In this document: positions 1 through 10,205 of the stretch, piece by piece
How positions within the stretch are numbered: the first letter of the stretch is position 1
Layout: every line of letters starts with the position of its first letter
DNA from: Ligula intestinalis
Taxonomy: Eukaryota; Platyhelminthes; Cestoda; Diphyllobothriidea; Diphyllobothriidae
NCBI GenBank assembly: GCA_036362985.1
Contig: JAYGXS010000005.1
Coordinates: forward strand, 47,222,033 to 47,286,032
Length of the DNA stretch: 64,000 bases
Reading direction: 5' to 3'
Notes under the pieces: model-generated
Told to the model about the DNA's origin: nothing
The model's input: the letters and a program-made list of their open reading frames with translations, nothing else
The model's database searches: none
Program-made: the position numbers and the translations under genes

Positions 1-230
1 GACAGCCGATTGATTATTCATTGCACAGCCTAAACTTGAAACATCTTGACTTTTGCACCTGCACGGCTGGCTATCGTACGCGACGCCATTGTACAGTTTT
101 TTGATCAGTAAAGTTATTCGAGTTCAATCAGTCTTTCCAGACCTGTTATTTGGCGCTGAGACAGCAACTAGCTCTCAACAAAGTACGTGGTCGCACGGAG
201 ATGACAGGGGCGGCCGAGGGTTGTGGTGAC
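1..230. repeat. dispersed repeat A, copy 1
   Basis: This stretch resembles 30245-30430 over most of its length. Shared blocks include CAGCCGATT, GCACAGCCTA, TTTTGCACCTGCAC, CCAGAC.TGTTATTTGG and GAGACAGC, in the same order and orientation. No coding capacity is visible. The nature of the family is unknown; it may be a piece of a larger element. Confidence 0.6.
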
Positions 231-1149
231 TGCGAACCACCACGCCCAGCAACGAGAATGGGGATGAATTTTGGAGAATTAGAGACATGGACGCGACCTT
301 AAGGAGCAGTTATCGCGTCATGCACGATCACCAAAGAGGAACGCAAGATCTACCAATTGGACTAAGCACACTGCAGCATGCCAACTGCGTCCCATTAATA
401 ATTAATCACGGGTTCCCCATCATCCTTATCCGCAACCGTCTCTGACGATGGGTTCGAACTAAAATCCAAAACTTCCGGCCAATAAATGCCATGTTCCGGC
501 GAAAATCCAAAACCTCAAGCCAATAAAAGCCGCGCTCGAGCGGAAATCTGCAAAGTCCGACCAATAAGCGTCATGTTTCAGCGATCGCATCTTCTTTAGC
601 CACAAGCTAAAAAATCTCTATCACAAGCAGCATGTCCCTCATCATAAAAACAATATCTTATTTATCAAAAAATTAGAAAATTAAAATTATCAAAACTTAT
701 CAATTTATGGAAGCTCATTCAGTGAGTTAAGTTTGGTATGTCAAATGATTATACATACATATAAATATGTGAAATCACCCCGACCAATATGAACAGAAGG
801 ACACTTATAAATCGCACGGTATATGTGGAATAGGCAGCCGGTGATTTTATTTCAAGATTGCTCTTATGTGACCTAACAAACTCATGTTCTTTTGAGACAC
901 TTTGATTCAACCTGAGAAGTGCGTTTTCAGTTACCGAAGGGTAAAAACACTACACCGCAGTAGCTGTACGAATGGGGCTCCAAGTCTTCAAATCATTACT
1001 TCGGGTAGGTTTAGAACTCAATACCTCGCAGTGTGATAGCTTCTCGAATACTCACGTCTCATCGACAAAACATTAAGTTGTCTAAAAATGATTTAGTGCC
1101 ACCACGCTCATACCGCAATTGGATTTCGTGTTGACTTTCGAAAAACCAT
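231..1149. other. no gene recognised
   Basis: I see no coding region, RNA gene or clear repeat here. Two adjacent lines near 470-570 share the words TCCAAAAC, CCAATAAA and GCCATGTT/GTCATGTT, suggesting a short degenerate tandem repeat with a unit of roughly 55 bases. Confidence 0.4.
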
Positions 1150-1725
1150 GGCCCGGTGCATGTGTTTAAGGTCACAGGTCTGGCATAACATTACCAGACC
1201 GACCAAGTTAAGTTAGGCACGCTGGCTCCATCCGAATAAACCTAGCCGGACAGTACTATATCTGCCCAACCACGTGGCAAGCCAAATTGTATCGTTGTGC
1301 ATCTCTGGACGGGATTCAGACGTAGAAGCGTTCAGTCTTAATCCCTCAGATGGTAGCTTCGCACTATTGGCCACTCGACCAGGCACATGTACCAAATCTC
1401 TGAACCTGCGGTTCCTCTCGTACTAAACAGCATTGCTATTGCAACGACTAGATTGTACTTCAACGTTTACGCAGTTCAACCATCAGTAGGGCAAAACTAA
1501 CCTGTCTGCCGACGGTCTAAACCCAGCTCATGTTCCATAGTAGTGGGTGAACAATCCAAAGCTTGGTGAATTCTGCTCCACAATGAAAGGAAGAGCCGAC
1601 ATCGACGACTCAAAAAGTGACGTCGCTTTGAACTTTATCCCTGTGATAACTATTCTGACACCTTCAGTTAGATAACTTACGTCGGCTGCTCGGATCCACA
1701 ACCATTCTAGATGTTTGTACATACA
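1150..1725 (-). pseudogene. decayed 28S rRNA fragment (3' part)
   Basis: Read on the minus strand, this is a diverged copy of the 3' part of large-subunit rRNA. Diagnostic blocks include AGTACGAGAGGAACCGCAGG (the sarcin-ricin loop region, about 1403-1422), GAGCTGGGTTTAGACCGTCG (about 1512-1531), GATGTCGGCTCTTCC and GCAGAATTCACCAAG. The order matches real 28S, but there are substitutions and small gaps: the stretch after ATCACAGGGATAA is shortened, for instance. No 18S, 5.8S or rest of 28S flanks it, so this is an isolated fragment rather than part of an rDNA array. Confidence 0.88.
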
Positions 1726-1794
1726 TTCAGTTCTGCGAGTGCTGCAAGCAAATTTTCTAAATTTTTGAATGTTTGGTTATTTCTCCCATACCAG

Positions 1795-3235
1795 CGGGAA
1801 CGCATTTACGAAAACTTATCAGTAATAATGAGCAACATTAGGCATATTAAGTACTTGAAAGAATTATAAGAAGTTCTAAAAGTTTCTTGAGAACAATAAA
1901 ATTTTCTCGATGATTGCCAGCTTGTGGAGACGTCAAAATATTTATAAATTAGAACAATAAATTTAAATAATTTGTTAAGTAGAAAACTTCAAGCAGCCAA
2001 TTTCTTTATACATAAAGAAGTTGTCTTCAGTCAAAATATTTTGTGCATAGGGTAATTAGTCCTTTCATATTTATTCAATATCGCGGAATAAAGTCTCTCT
2101 TCATTTTGCTAAATTTACGTGTATTTATTCATACGTTTACTAATTGTCCGTTTGTTCGACGTTTGCATCAAACCCTATAAATAAGAGTTAATAAACAGCA
2201 TTTACCGGAAACACGAATTTTCGGATATTATTTCCTATGCAGGTGGCTATTTTGTTCAAATTTAGAAATGCTTCAAAACAGCAAACCACATTTTCGAGCA
2301 TACAACATGTCTGCTAGACAAAACGCCGATTGTTATTCCTAAAATTAATTTAAAAAGTTTTCATAATAGGTTACCTTTTCAAAAAAGGCTTTTATTGGAA
2401 ACTCAGCTGACGAACTTTTGCGCATATTTACTTTTTACATGATAATCTCACAGTAAAATTGCAGACTTTCAACAATTTCTTTAATTTATCTGACGAAAAA
2501 TGATTAAATTTGACTGGAGATGAAAGAACATACCTTTCTCTTTATAAGGGATTATTTTTTGTTTAGGGCGATTCATTCTACGATTCGTAATGAACGTACG
2601 AATGCAAAAAAACAGGCCACGTGTATGACCATTTTTTGAAATGCTTATTATGCTTCTATTTGTTCCGTTTCTAAATAACGCTTAAGCGGAACCTATTGTT
2701 TACAATAAACTATATTTCTACATGACTTATATTCAAAAAGGCATTCTAAAGGCTGTCTCCGCGGTAACATGTCGAAACTTTGTTTACGTGCACGAACAGC
2801 TGCGCAGTAAAAGAAAATGTTCTACCAAGAACTTTTTTGGTACTGCATTTTTTGCAAAAAAACTTCACAGAATAGCTAAATATAACTTTTTAAAAATTCT
2901 ATTGCTGCTTGTTTCTGAAAATTAATGCGATATCTTAAATTTCGCTCTAGTTCTTTTTGATCAACTTCACACAACGTTTTCCAGTACTGGAAGGGATTAT
3001 TATTCAACCTCTTGTTTACCAATTATGGAATTCGTCCACAGCAAAATGTATATTAGAAGAAAGTTTTGTCCTGTATTTCCTTATGGCATACGGAAATGCT
3101 TTTATATAAACATATTCATGATTTAGCAAAAGTGAGAGCATATTTCCCCCAATAACTTTAAATAAGAGGGCACTTTTCCAAACCAAAGCCCTTCTTATTA
3201 TTAAATCCACTCATTTGATCAAAATAACCTGTCCA
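1795..3235 (+). repeat. AT-rich long repeat B, copy 1
   Basis: A very AT-rich, non-coding stretch that recurs in diverged form at 51548-52961 in the same orientation. Matching blocks in order: AAGTACTTGAAA, AGAACAATAAATTTA, TTCAGTCAAAATATT (TTTAGTCAAAATATT in copy 2), TGTTCGACGTTT, AAATTTGACT.GAGATGAAAG, AACTATATTTCTACA, AAAAACTTCACAG, and AAATC.A...GATCAAAATA. This copy has about 280 bases (near 2240-2500) that copy 2 lacks. No terminal repeats or protein domain were seen. Confidence 0.65.
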
Positions 3236-4378
3236 GATATACGCTAAATTGCCCCTTTAAATTTCGACCTGAAATTTGCTTGCAGGATTCGCAGAACTGT
3301 CTATTCTTATGAGTAATCTCAACAAAGTTTGAGGTGCTGATGAGTAATTTGGGCTGGAATACATTGCAGACTACAAAATCCCAGAATTCCATTTCTCGAC
3401 GGCGATGAAATTTAAGAAATGGTAGAAATTCCAATGAACATTGCCAGCAACGACATGGAGAAACGAACGGACCAGTTATGGTTCATTAGCCGTCAGAGGC
3501 CAGTCATACCAAACTCCAGATGGTGCAAGACCCGAGACTCGAAGGCAGAAACCGTTCGACAGAAGCCCAACTCTCTAACCATTGGGCCATTGCGTAGGAC
3601 TGGCCGATGATGCCTAATGAGCCAGAAGCGCTCATTCCAATTTTTCTAGTCTTTGCCGACACTACTTTGCGGCTGCTAGCGAAGCCCGAGAAATACAATA
3701 AAATTAAAATGCATATAGGAATTATTAAAGTGTATTCCACTGCGTGTCCTAATTCCCCACCCATAAAACCCTATAACCACCGTTTTCTTAGGACAACATT
3801 CTGGGAGTGGACATTAAGGGAGGGACTACATAAGCTACTGTTGCCAATTTCGGAAAATATTCTCTGCATTGGCCTGGCCATTGTATGTCATCTGTGTCAT
3901 CTTAATTAGCAACAAAAAACAGATAAAGCCTACATGGCTGAGACGCTATGAGTTGGAATTGCCAGCTATGGTGTTCTTTATCTAGAAACGGCAAGTTGAA
4001 GTAAAAATGTTTTTCATGACGCACTTTTTAAACGTACTTTTCACCACGGCTACCCATTCATGCAAATTTCTTACAATTATCGCCGTTCGTAGTCAGCTTA
4101 AGGCACAGTCTCATTGAAACTAGATAAAAGCTAAATATGTTTAATCCTAGACCTGTTATTTATGTAACCCCTTTGCTGCTACAAAACCAGGAAACAATGA
4201 CGTCTGATAATTACAACTTTGAAAAAAATTTTTCATTGAAGAGAAAGTGGTCACAATTGAGCACTGCATAAGACTTTCTGCAAATGTGTGTTTCGTCGTC
4301 AACCAGTTGCTTCATAAAAGAAAGCCACTTTTACCAGCTAGGAAAATCCATCAGTTCCCCTCCGTATGGGGCTTTTGT
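3236..4378. other. intergenic stretch, holds one copy of repeat C
   Basis: I find no supported gene. Several short ORFs overlap on both strands at 3419-3909 but show no recognisable domain. The part at 3722-3860 belongs to a dispersed repeat listed separately. The 3' untranslated part of the ankyrin gene transcript would extend leftwards into this region; no clear AATAAA signal was found close to its stop. Confidence 0.4.
3722..3860 (+). repeat. dispersed repeat C, copy 1
   Basis: It shares TATTCCACTGCGT.TCCTAA, TTCCCC.CCCA.AAAACC, ACCGTTTTCTTAGGA and GGGACTACATAAGC-type blocks with 39005-39140 on the same strand. It also shares ATTAAAGT.TATTCCACTG and CTATAACCACCG with the reverse strand of 14770-14872. 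Three copies in one window point to a common interspersed family of unknown type. Confidence 0.6.
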
Positions 4379-7300
4379 CTAGTGTGTGGAGTCCGAATAC
4401 TTCGCGGGGTCCATTCGCTGACTCTGCTTCTGCAGTTGGGAGAATTTTCTCATTCTTGGCGTACCGTCTACCGTCCGTTTTCCTTGGCTACTTCGAGGGT
4501 ACTCGATGGCGGGCTTCTGCGGTCCCGTGACACGTAAGGCTTCGCGCTCATGACTCAGAGTGTCATACTGCTGGAGAACCCGAGCAGCCAAGCTGACAAA
4601 CTGCGTCTCCGCCACAGTCAGTTGGAGACGCGCCTCGATGGCTGATCGGGCGCGTTCTGCGAATCGGCCAGTACCGCGTGCTGGGCCGATAACGGGCTTT
4701 CTGGGCGTGACGGCTCCCGGCACCGGATGTCGACCAGTGCAGTATAGCGGCGTCACCTCACCTAGCAGCATCATGGAGGCCATCTCTCTGGGCCAACGAG
4801 CAACAGGCGTGAGGTAGGGTGTGATTGTGGGCAGGGGCATGCGTTGGCGTGCGGTGAGCGGTGACTCGTAGATACCGCGACTATTCCTTCGAAAGGCATC
4901 TCGGCCTCCTACCATGCCCCCTCGGCACACCGACAGGGGTCGCTTGCGGTAGGGTGGCTGCGGCTGGCGCCGTTGGCTAAATTCTGTGCCTGTGCTGGAG
5001 ACAAAAGTACGTGAACTGTAGAGGCTGTCTGCATCGGAGGCACGCGGATGCCCCCATTTCAGCGAGGTCTGCGTCCAGACTGTACTTTTAGCGGCAGCGG
5101 TGGTGGTGGAAACCGAACTGGAGGCGGAAGAGGGTGTGGTCTGTAGGGCCACATCAGTCATTGAACGCCTGAGCACGAAGGGTGGTTCCCCGATGGTCGA
5201 ATGACTGACTGTGGAGGTCGTCCTAGCAGATGGAATGCTAACTGTCGACTGCCTAGCCTGTGAGCCGGTTCGTGAAGGATGGGAGGAAGGGGAGAAGGCT
5301 CCAATTTCGCTGCAGCTGGCCTGCCGATGAAAAATCGGGGGGCGCGCGGTTGCCATCGATTGTGGTGGTGCTGATATTCTACGCAGTTCAGAGGTAGGCC
5401 TTGAGAAGGATTTTTCCGAGGTGCGAGACTTTACGGAACTGCGCCGACGACCAGCAGTGCTGTTTGACTGGGCAGACTGCTGCCGACTTCCTTTTGCAGA
5501 ATCTTTCACTGGAATAATTTTCTGCTCCTGCACCTCCAGGTTCTCCTTGCTGGCGTCACCCTCGCCTGGATCCTCCACATTTGCGGGAAGGACCGCCTGC
5601 TGCGAGCCTATGCTTGCATTTTTTTCCACCTGTTGATCATTTTCGTCCTTCGTTTTCTCCTTTTCCTCCTCCTCCTCCTCCTCCTCCGTATCTTTGGAGG
5701 GCAAACCTTCTTGACTCCCCTCGGAAGAAAGACCGAAGGGCACTGATTGATCAAACGGAGTGATTGTCCTCGGAGAACTGATCTCCTCATCGGACTTTTT
5801 GGAGTGATCTGCGTTCACACTCGTTAGGCTAGATGATCTGCTGGGGCTTCTTCCTGCCCCATGCGGTGCTTCCACCTCCTCCTGCTCCACTTCAGTCTCA
5901 AAGTCTGTGGTGTCGATATCTTGGTCGGTGTCATCGGTTATCCTCCCTTCGTCTGACGAAGAGTGTTCTTGTGCTTCACCCACAGACGTTCCGGTCACTT
6001 CCTTGGCCTCCTGCCCCGCCTCCTCGCGCTTTCCAGAGAAGAGTTTTTCCAGTTCAAGCGCCGGCCGGTGGTTGGGCATACTTTGAAGACAGTTGTGAAC
6101 CAAGTCAAGGGGGGAGGAGGATGAGGCATGGCCATTGTCCTCTTCTTCCGCATCCTTGGCCAAAGCGCCGGCCGCAAAGAGTTCTCGGCAGATTTCCACT
6201 GCCGTTGCACACGCCGCTGGTCTCTCATTTGTCTTGAGGGCAGCTATGGTAGCCAACTGAAGGGGTGTATGTTGAGAAGCGTCCTTGGCGTTCAGTACGG
6301 AGGGCTGGCGTACTGGGGCCAGCTTCAGAAGCTCTACAACACACTCTCGATTCATATTACTACTGGCTTCGTGCAGAGCAGACTCGCCCATCATATTCAC
6401 CCACTCAGGATCGACACCATGTGCCACCAGCAGGGGTACAACCGCGGCGCTGCCCGACACCATGGATCGACTGACACAGTGTAACAGACCGCGACCACGA
6501 TTGTCCCGCTTGCAGGCATTTGCACCGGCAACCAGCAGCCTCCGGGTGACGTTCGAGTGTCCCATGGTCACTGAGTAGAAGAGGGGTGTGCATCCGTCCG
6601 CGTCCATAGCATTCAGAACTCGTGTTCTCAGAGTGCTGACATGGTTGTTTTGCTCAATCGCCCTTTTTTGATCCTCTCCTGTCTCACCTTCTGCAGTTTC
6701 CTCCGCCTCCTCACTCGTAGTCTCTTCCTCAACTTCCTTCTTTGTGAGATGCTTGATGATGGCGTCCACCGTACCCGAATGTCCACGTGATGCAGCACAG
6801 TGCAGGGCTGTGAGACCGCTCTCATCAACCAAAGTCATGTCAGCACCCAGCTCAATCAGAATACTGGCAGCGTGAGCGGCGCCGATGGTAGCAGCCCAAT
6901 GGAGGGGCGTTCGTCTATGAGCATCGGGACTGTCGATTCGAATCTGTGACTTCTCCACGATGCACTTTATCATGGAGGCGGCCACTGCTTCTGGTAGCTG
7001 GATGGCGTAGTGGAGGGCGATGGCATGTTGTGCATCCTGCTGCTGAACATCCACCTGGAATTGGTAGAGCACGTTGTTCAGTTCAAAGGAGCCTGACAGC
7101 AGAAATTCCAACATCTCGTAGTTGGAATAGATGACAGCCAGATGAAAGGCTGTGCGTCCCGCTACCACCAGACTGTTTGACACCTCACTGGGGCGAACAG
7201 CACAATTAACATCCCCGCCGTGGGCCAGCAGAACTTTAACCAGCGGAATATTTCCGTGGATGACTGCGTGATGAAAAGGCAGAAAACCGTCGTTGTCAGC

Positions 7301-7618
7301 CTGATCTTGCAAATCAAATTTGGATTCAAGGAGAAGTTCCGCACAGGCCAGCCGACCCCCGGGTTTTGCCTGCCCCAACAGGGCGGAGTCCGTCTCGGCA
7401 CAGTAATGTAGCGCATTGCGGCCCTTACGGTCAACAACTTCCCTGAAATTGCAGTCACTGGCAAGGAGTTTATTCAGGAAAACTACATCTCCGCGTTTGC
7501 AGATGTTGAGAACTGCGATAATGTGACTCGCCTTCATGCTTGAGGCTATCATCCTGCGCGCGAGCAGAAGAGAGCGCGAGTGGGGAGTCACATTAGCGGA
7601 CTGCCAGGACAAGCGCAT
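4379..7618 (-). CDS. ankyrin-repeat protein, 1,079 codons in one exon
   Basis: A single open frame of 1,079 codons. Residues about 30-485 hold ankyrin repeats with typical TPLHWAA, GLTALHCAA, GCTPLFYSV and GESALHEAS signatures and ..LL..GA.. turns. An acidic, glutamate-rich insert (about 294-317) interrupts them. Residues about 490-830 are low-complexity and rich in Ser, Glu and Thr, including a nine-Glu run coded by a GAG/GAA microsatellite near 5670-5690. The last 250 residues are basic and Ser/Arg-rich, with a possible helix (RSAIEARLQLTVAETQF) near residues 960-980. Ankyrin repeats mediate protein-protein contact; no enzyme domain, signal peptide or membrane segment is visible, so a cytoplasmic scaffold is likely. 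I cannot assign an orthologue. The first ATG is used, but Met23 or Met28, just before the first helix, are alternatives. An exon this long without introns stands out against the intron-rich light-chain gene next door. Confidence 0.9.
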   Translation of the reverse strand: MRLSWQSANVTPHSRSLLLARRMIASSMKASHIIAVLNICKRGDVVFLNKLLASDCNFREVVDRKGRNALHYCAETDSALLGQAKPGGRLACAELLLESKFDLQDQADNDGFLPFHHAVIHGNIPLVKVLLAHGGDVNCAVRPSEVSNSLVVAGRTAFHLAVIYSNYEMLEFLLSGSFELNNVLYQFQVDVQQQDAQHAIALHYAIQLPEAVAASMIKCIVEKSQIRIDSPDAHRRTPLHWAATIGAAHAASILIELGADMTLVDESGLTALHCAASRGHSGTVDAIIKHLTKKEVEEETTSEEAEETAEGETGEDQKRAIEQNNHVSTLRTRVLNAMDADGCTPLFYSVTMGHSNVTRRLLVAGANACKRDNRGRGLLHCVSRSMVSGSAAVVPLLVAHGVDPEWVNMMGESALHEASSNMNRECVVELLKLAPVRQPSVLNAKDASQHTPLQLATIAALKTNERPAACATAVEICRELFAAGALAKDAEEEDNGHASSSSPLDLVHNCLQSMPNHRPALELEKLFSGKREEAGQEAKEVTGTSVGEAQEHSSSDEGRITDDTDQDIDTTDFETEVEQEEVEAPHGAGRSPSRSSSLTSVNADHSKKSDEEISSPRTITPFDQSVPFGLSSEGSQEGLPSKDTEEEEEEEEKEKTKDENDQQVEKNASIGSQQAVLPANVEDPGEGDASKENLEVQEQKIIPVKDSAKGSRQQSAQSNSTAGRRRSSVKSRTSEKSFSRPTSELRRISAPPQSMATARPPIFHRQASCSEIGAFSPSSHPSRTGSQARQSTVSIPSARTTSTVSHSTIGEPPFVLRRSMTDVALQTTPSSASSSVSTTTAAAKSTVWTQTSLKWGHPRASDADSLYSSRTFVSSTGTEFSQRRQPQPPYRKRPLSVCRGGMVGGRDAFRRNSRGIYESPLTARQRMPLPTITPYLTPVARWPREMASMMLLGEVTPLYCTGRHPVPGAVTPRKPVIGPARGTGRFAERARSAIEARLQLTVAETQFVSLAARVLQQYDTLSHEREALRVTGPQKPAIEYPRSSQGKRTVDGTPRMRKFSQLQKQSQRMDPAKYSDSTH

Positions 7619-7646
7619 ACTCTAGATTTGCGCTTGCGGTAACCAT
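7593..7646 (-). promoter_or_regulatory. upstream ORF overlapping the ankyrin gene start
   Basis: An ATG at 7646 opens a 17-codon frame that ends in TAA at 7593, out of frame with and overlapping the proposed ankyrin start at 7618. If the transcript begins upstream of it, scanning ribosomes would meet this ATG first, which would lower translation of the long frame or favour a later start. A weak ATAAATA box lies at 7667-7673 on the same strand. Confidence 0.35.
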
Positions 7647-9986
7647 AGTGATAAATAAACAACGGCTATTTATTGGTTGTCGGGGCCGATGCTGTGTAAA
7701 AAACCCGAAAATACAATGTTGACCGACCTTGCGGTGACTGAGGATTGGTTTACTTGCCCTTGGAAGCAGGTTTGTCCACGTGCAATTTTTGATTACGTTA
7801 TAGGTAATATAGTGGGCGGATGGACGGTAGAGGTTTTGAGAGCCATGGGCGCTGTCAAAAAATCGAATAACTCTAACCCGTGTCCGTTTACCTTTAAATA
7901 GTGCAGTTGACAGGTCTTCACTGGATTATTAAACCTTAGGCCAATAACTCCAGTCGCCCTTAAAGGAAAAGCATTGTTCCGCCTGCAATGGGCAGCCAGA
8001 GTTGACATTGCCTGGACTGAAGTATTACGACCGCATTTACGTGATCTGGCAGGGACTGGTACATTAAAAATTTATTCAAAGCAGACTGGCTCCACAGAAA
8101 ACTTGAGTAAATCAGATAAGATGAACTGCTGAAGCTCATTTTCACACCATTGTTTCAAATGTCAGTTTTGTAACCCAGGTTGTGATTAAGACTCAAATTA
8201 GCCAGTTCGTTAGCTTCTAGCGCTGTACCTAACCTTATCAACGCAATGGCTAAAAACAACGCATTGTAGCGATTGCAAATATCTGAGTTCATTGGGAACG
8301 GTTACGAGGCGCATAATGACGCGAAGGAATTGCTGTGAACCTAAAGACGACCTAAATGTAGGCAGGTTGGCAGGGACTCAAACTACGCAGGCTTCCAGAA
8401 ATAGTGCAAGTGTCCCTTCTCCAATAGCATAGCATCCTGGAAGATCCCTTTCGGGATTGGTTGCTCAATTTGTACAGCATACTTAGGTCAAGTCAGTTCG
8501 GACAAGGTACAATTTAGCAAACAAATGAAGGATATAGCATTTTCAAGAAGTCGTACTGATTAAAGAATTATAAGTATTTGCGGCAAAAGGAAATGTGCTA
8601 ATAGGAGTAAAGACAATTAAAAATAAAGCAGCAAGCAATATGTGAGAAACTTGAGGTATCTCTAAGTATCCAGATTATGGAATAGGACGTTCTGTAGAAA
8701 TTCAAGTCTCTAAAATTCATATTTATCAAATTCGCAGAGCATGGTGACCAGGAAAGTTATATTTTATATGGATAGTGTTTTATCTTACACTTACTTGTAG
8801 ATACTTCGACTTGAATAACGTCAAAGCCAATTTGCAACTGCCAAAACAGTTATAATTTCAAAGGCGCAGATTAAACACGACTATAAGCAGACTTGCGCTG
8901 TATCTGTCACACCCTCTCTTTTCTCGTCCATATCTGCCTGGTGTCAAAAACGCCAAACTCGGAGGAGCAGCACTGAGCCAGATTTTCGATCCTCAGATGG
9001 CCGAATTACATCCGACAGTTGTCAGCGATAGAATAAAGTGAATCAGATGTTTTTGTTCGAAATAATCTGGTGCCATTGGAATGGAGGCCCAGAAAGCACC
9101 TGATGCCGCCTCCTCATGCATCAGTCCACTGCAAGAACCTGTCAGCCACCCGATGTGAGGTTTGATCAGAAGTGACTGGTGCGGCGGGAAACCTGCGCCT
9201 TGGCGTTTCAGCAAAATCACTAACTGAGAACTGTAGTGGTCGCGTCTGCTCGACGCCCTCCTAACTCTTGACGCCACAGACAATGTCACTCAGAACATAG
9301 GACCTCACGCAAAAGTAGTTTTCCCACGTGCCTCGAGGCTTGCCCAAACAGACGGGTGACCGCCACTGCTGTCAGATGCGCACCCAAACACACGCACTGA
9401 GTTTCCCCATTCTTGCCTCAACCCACAGTGGCTTGACCTCAATCAATCCAATGAGATTCCCGCTTTAGTAGACTGACCTCATTCAGTAGGTTCGCCTCAC
9501 TCCGTGGGACAAAGACGACAATGCGGTGTCTACCTTCATGCATCACTCCGGACCCGACCCGACTAGGGAACGGTTGCACTACTCCGCGAGTCAAAACTCA
9601 TTCCATTTATTATCCTATCCCTCTGTAGAATACACTTTTCCTAATAATCTGACCTTCTCAAGACTTTTCCCGTCTCCTAAAGAATCATGGGCCTGGAAGA
9701 TTGTAGCTGTTAGGGTTAACCGACTTAGCCTTAACACCTATAGGACTAATAAGGTGTTCTGAATCCGAACAACCCGGCTGTCTGGTCCCCGTGTTGATAG
9801 TTGGCTCAACCATGTGGAGCACTGTCAGGGGAGAATAGTAATTTATAATGAAATCTGGTCAGACATGCTAAAAACACAAGCCAGAAGGCATAAGGGGACA
9901 GTGTTTTATGTGGGAAAAATAGCTCAAATATATAAAGAGCGCGGAATGGTAATCGGCAAAAGGGTGCGGTTTTAGTGTCTGGAGCC

Positions 9987-10021
9987 GGGGGGGGGGGGGG
10001 GGGGGGGGGGGGAGGGGGGGG
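9987..10021 (+). repeat. poly-G tract (26 G, then A and 8 G)
   Basis: An uninterrupted run of 26 G (9987-10012), one A, then a further run of G. It can form G-quadruplexes and is a place where the assembled length may be unreliable. Confidence 0.9.
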
Positions 10022-10159
10022 CGGGGTGAGGAGCGCCTGGTTCACGACCTTCTTCAGCAGTTTTTGAATATCCCACAAAAAGAATAAAAAGCCATCAGGA
10101 GTGAAAAGGCCCTTTCCAGCAAGTTGTCCAAAAGAATGCAATGTGATCGTTAGGAAACA

Positions 10160-10205
10160 AACACGTTTCGGACATTCTCTCGCATCCATCATTAGGAAAT
10201 GCCAG
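10160..10205 (-). other. PLE-type end with hammerhead-like remnant
   Basis: On the minus strand CTAATGATGG is followed at hammerhead spacing by CCGAAACGTGT. This is the same pattern as the better copies at 45.17 and 57.17 kb (CTGATGATGG...CCGAAACGTC), with one change in the CTGATGA box. It marks an isolated PLE terminal fragment. Confidence 0.45.
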
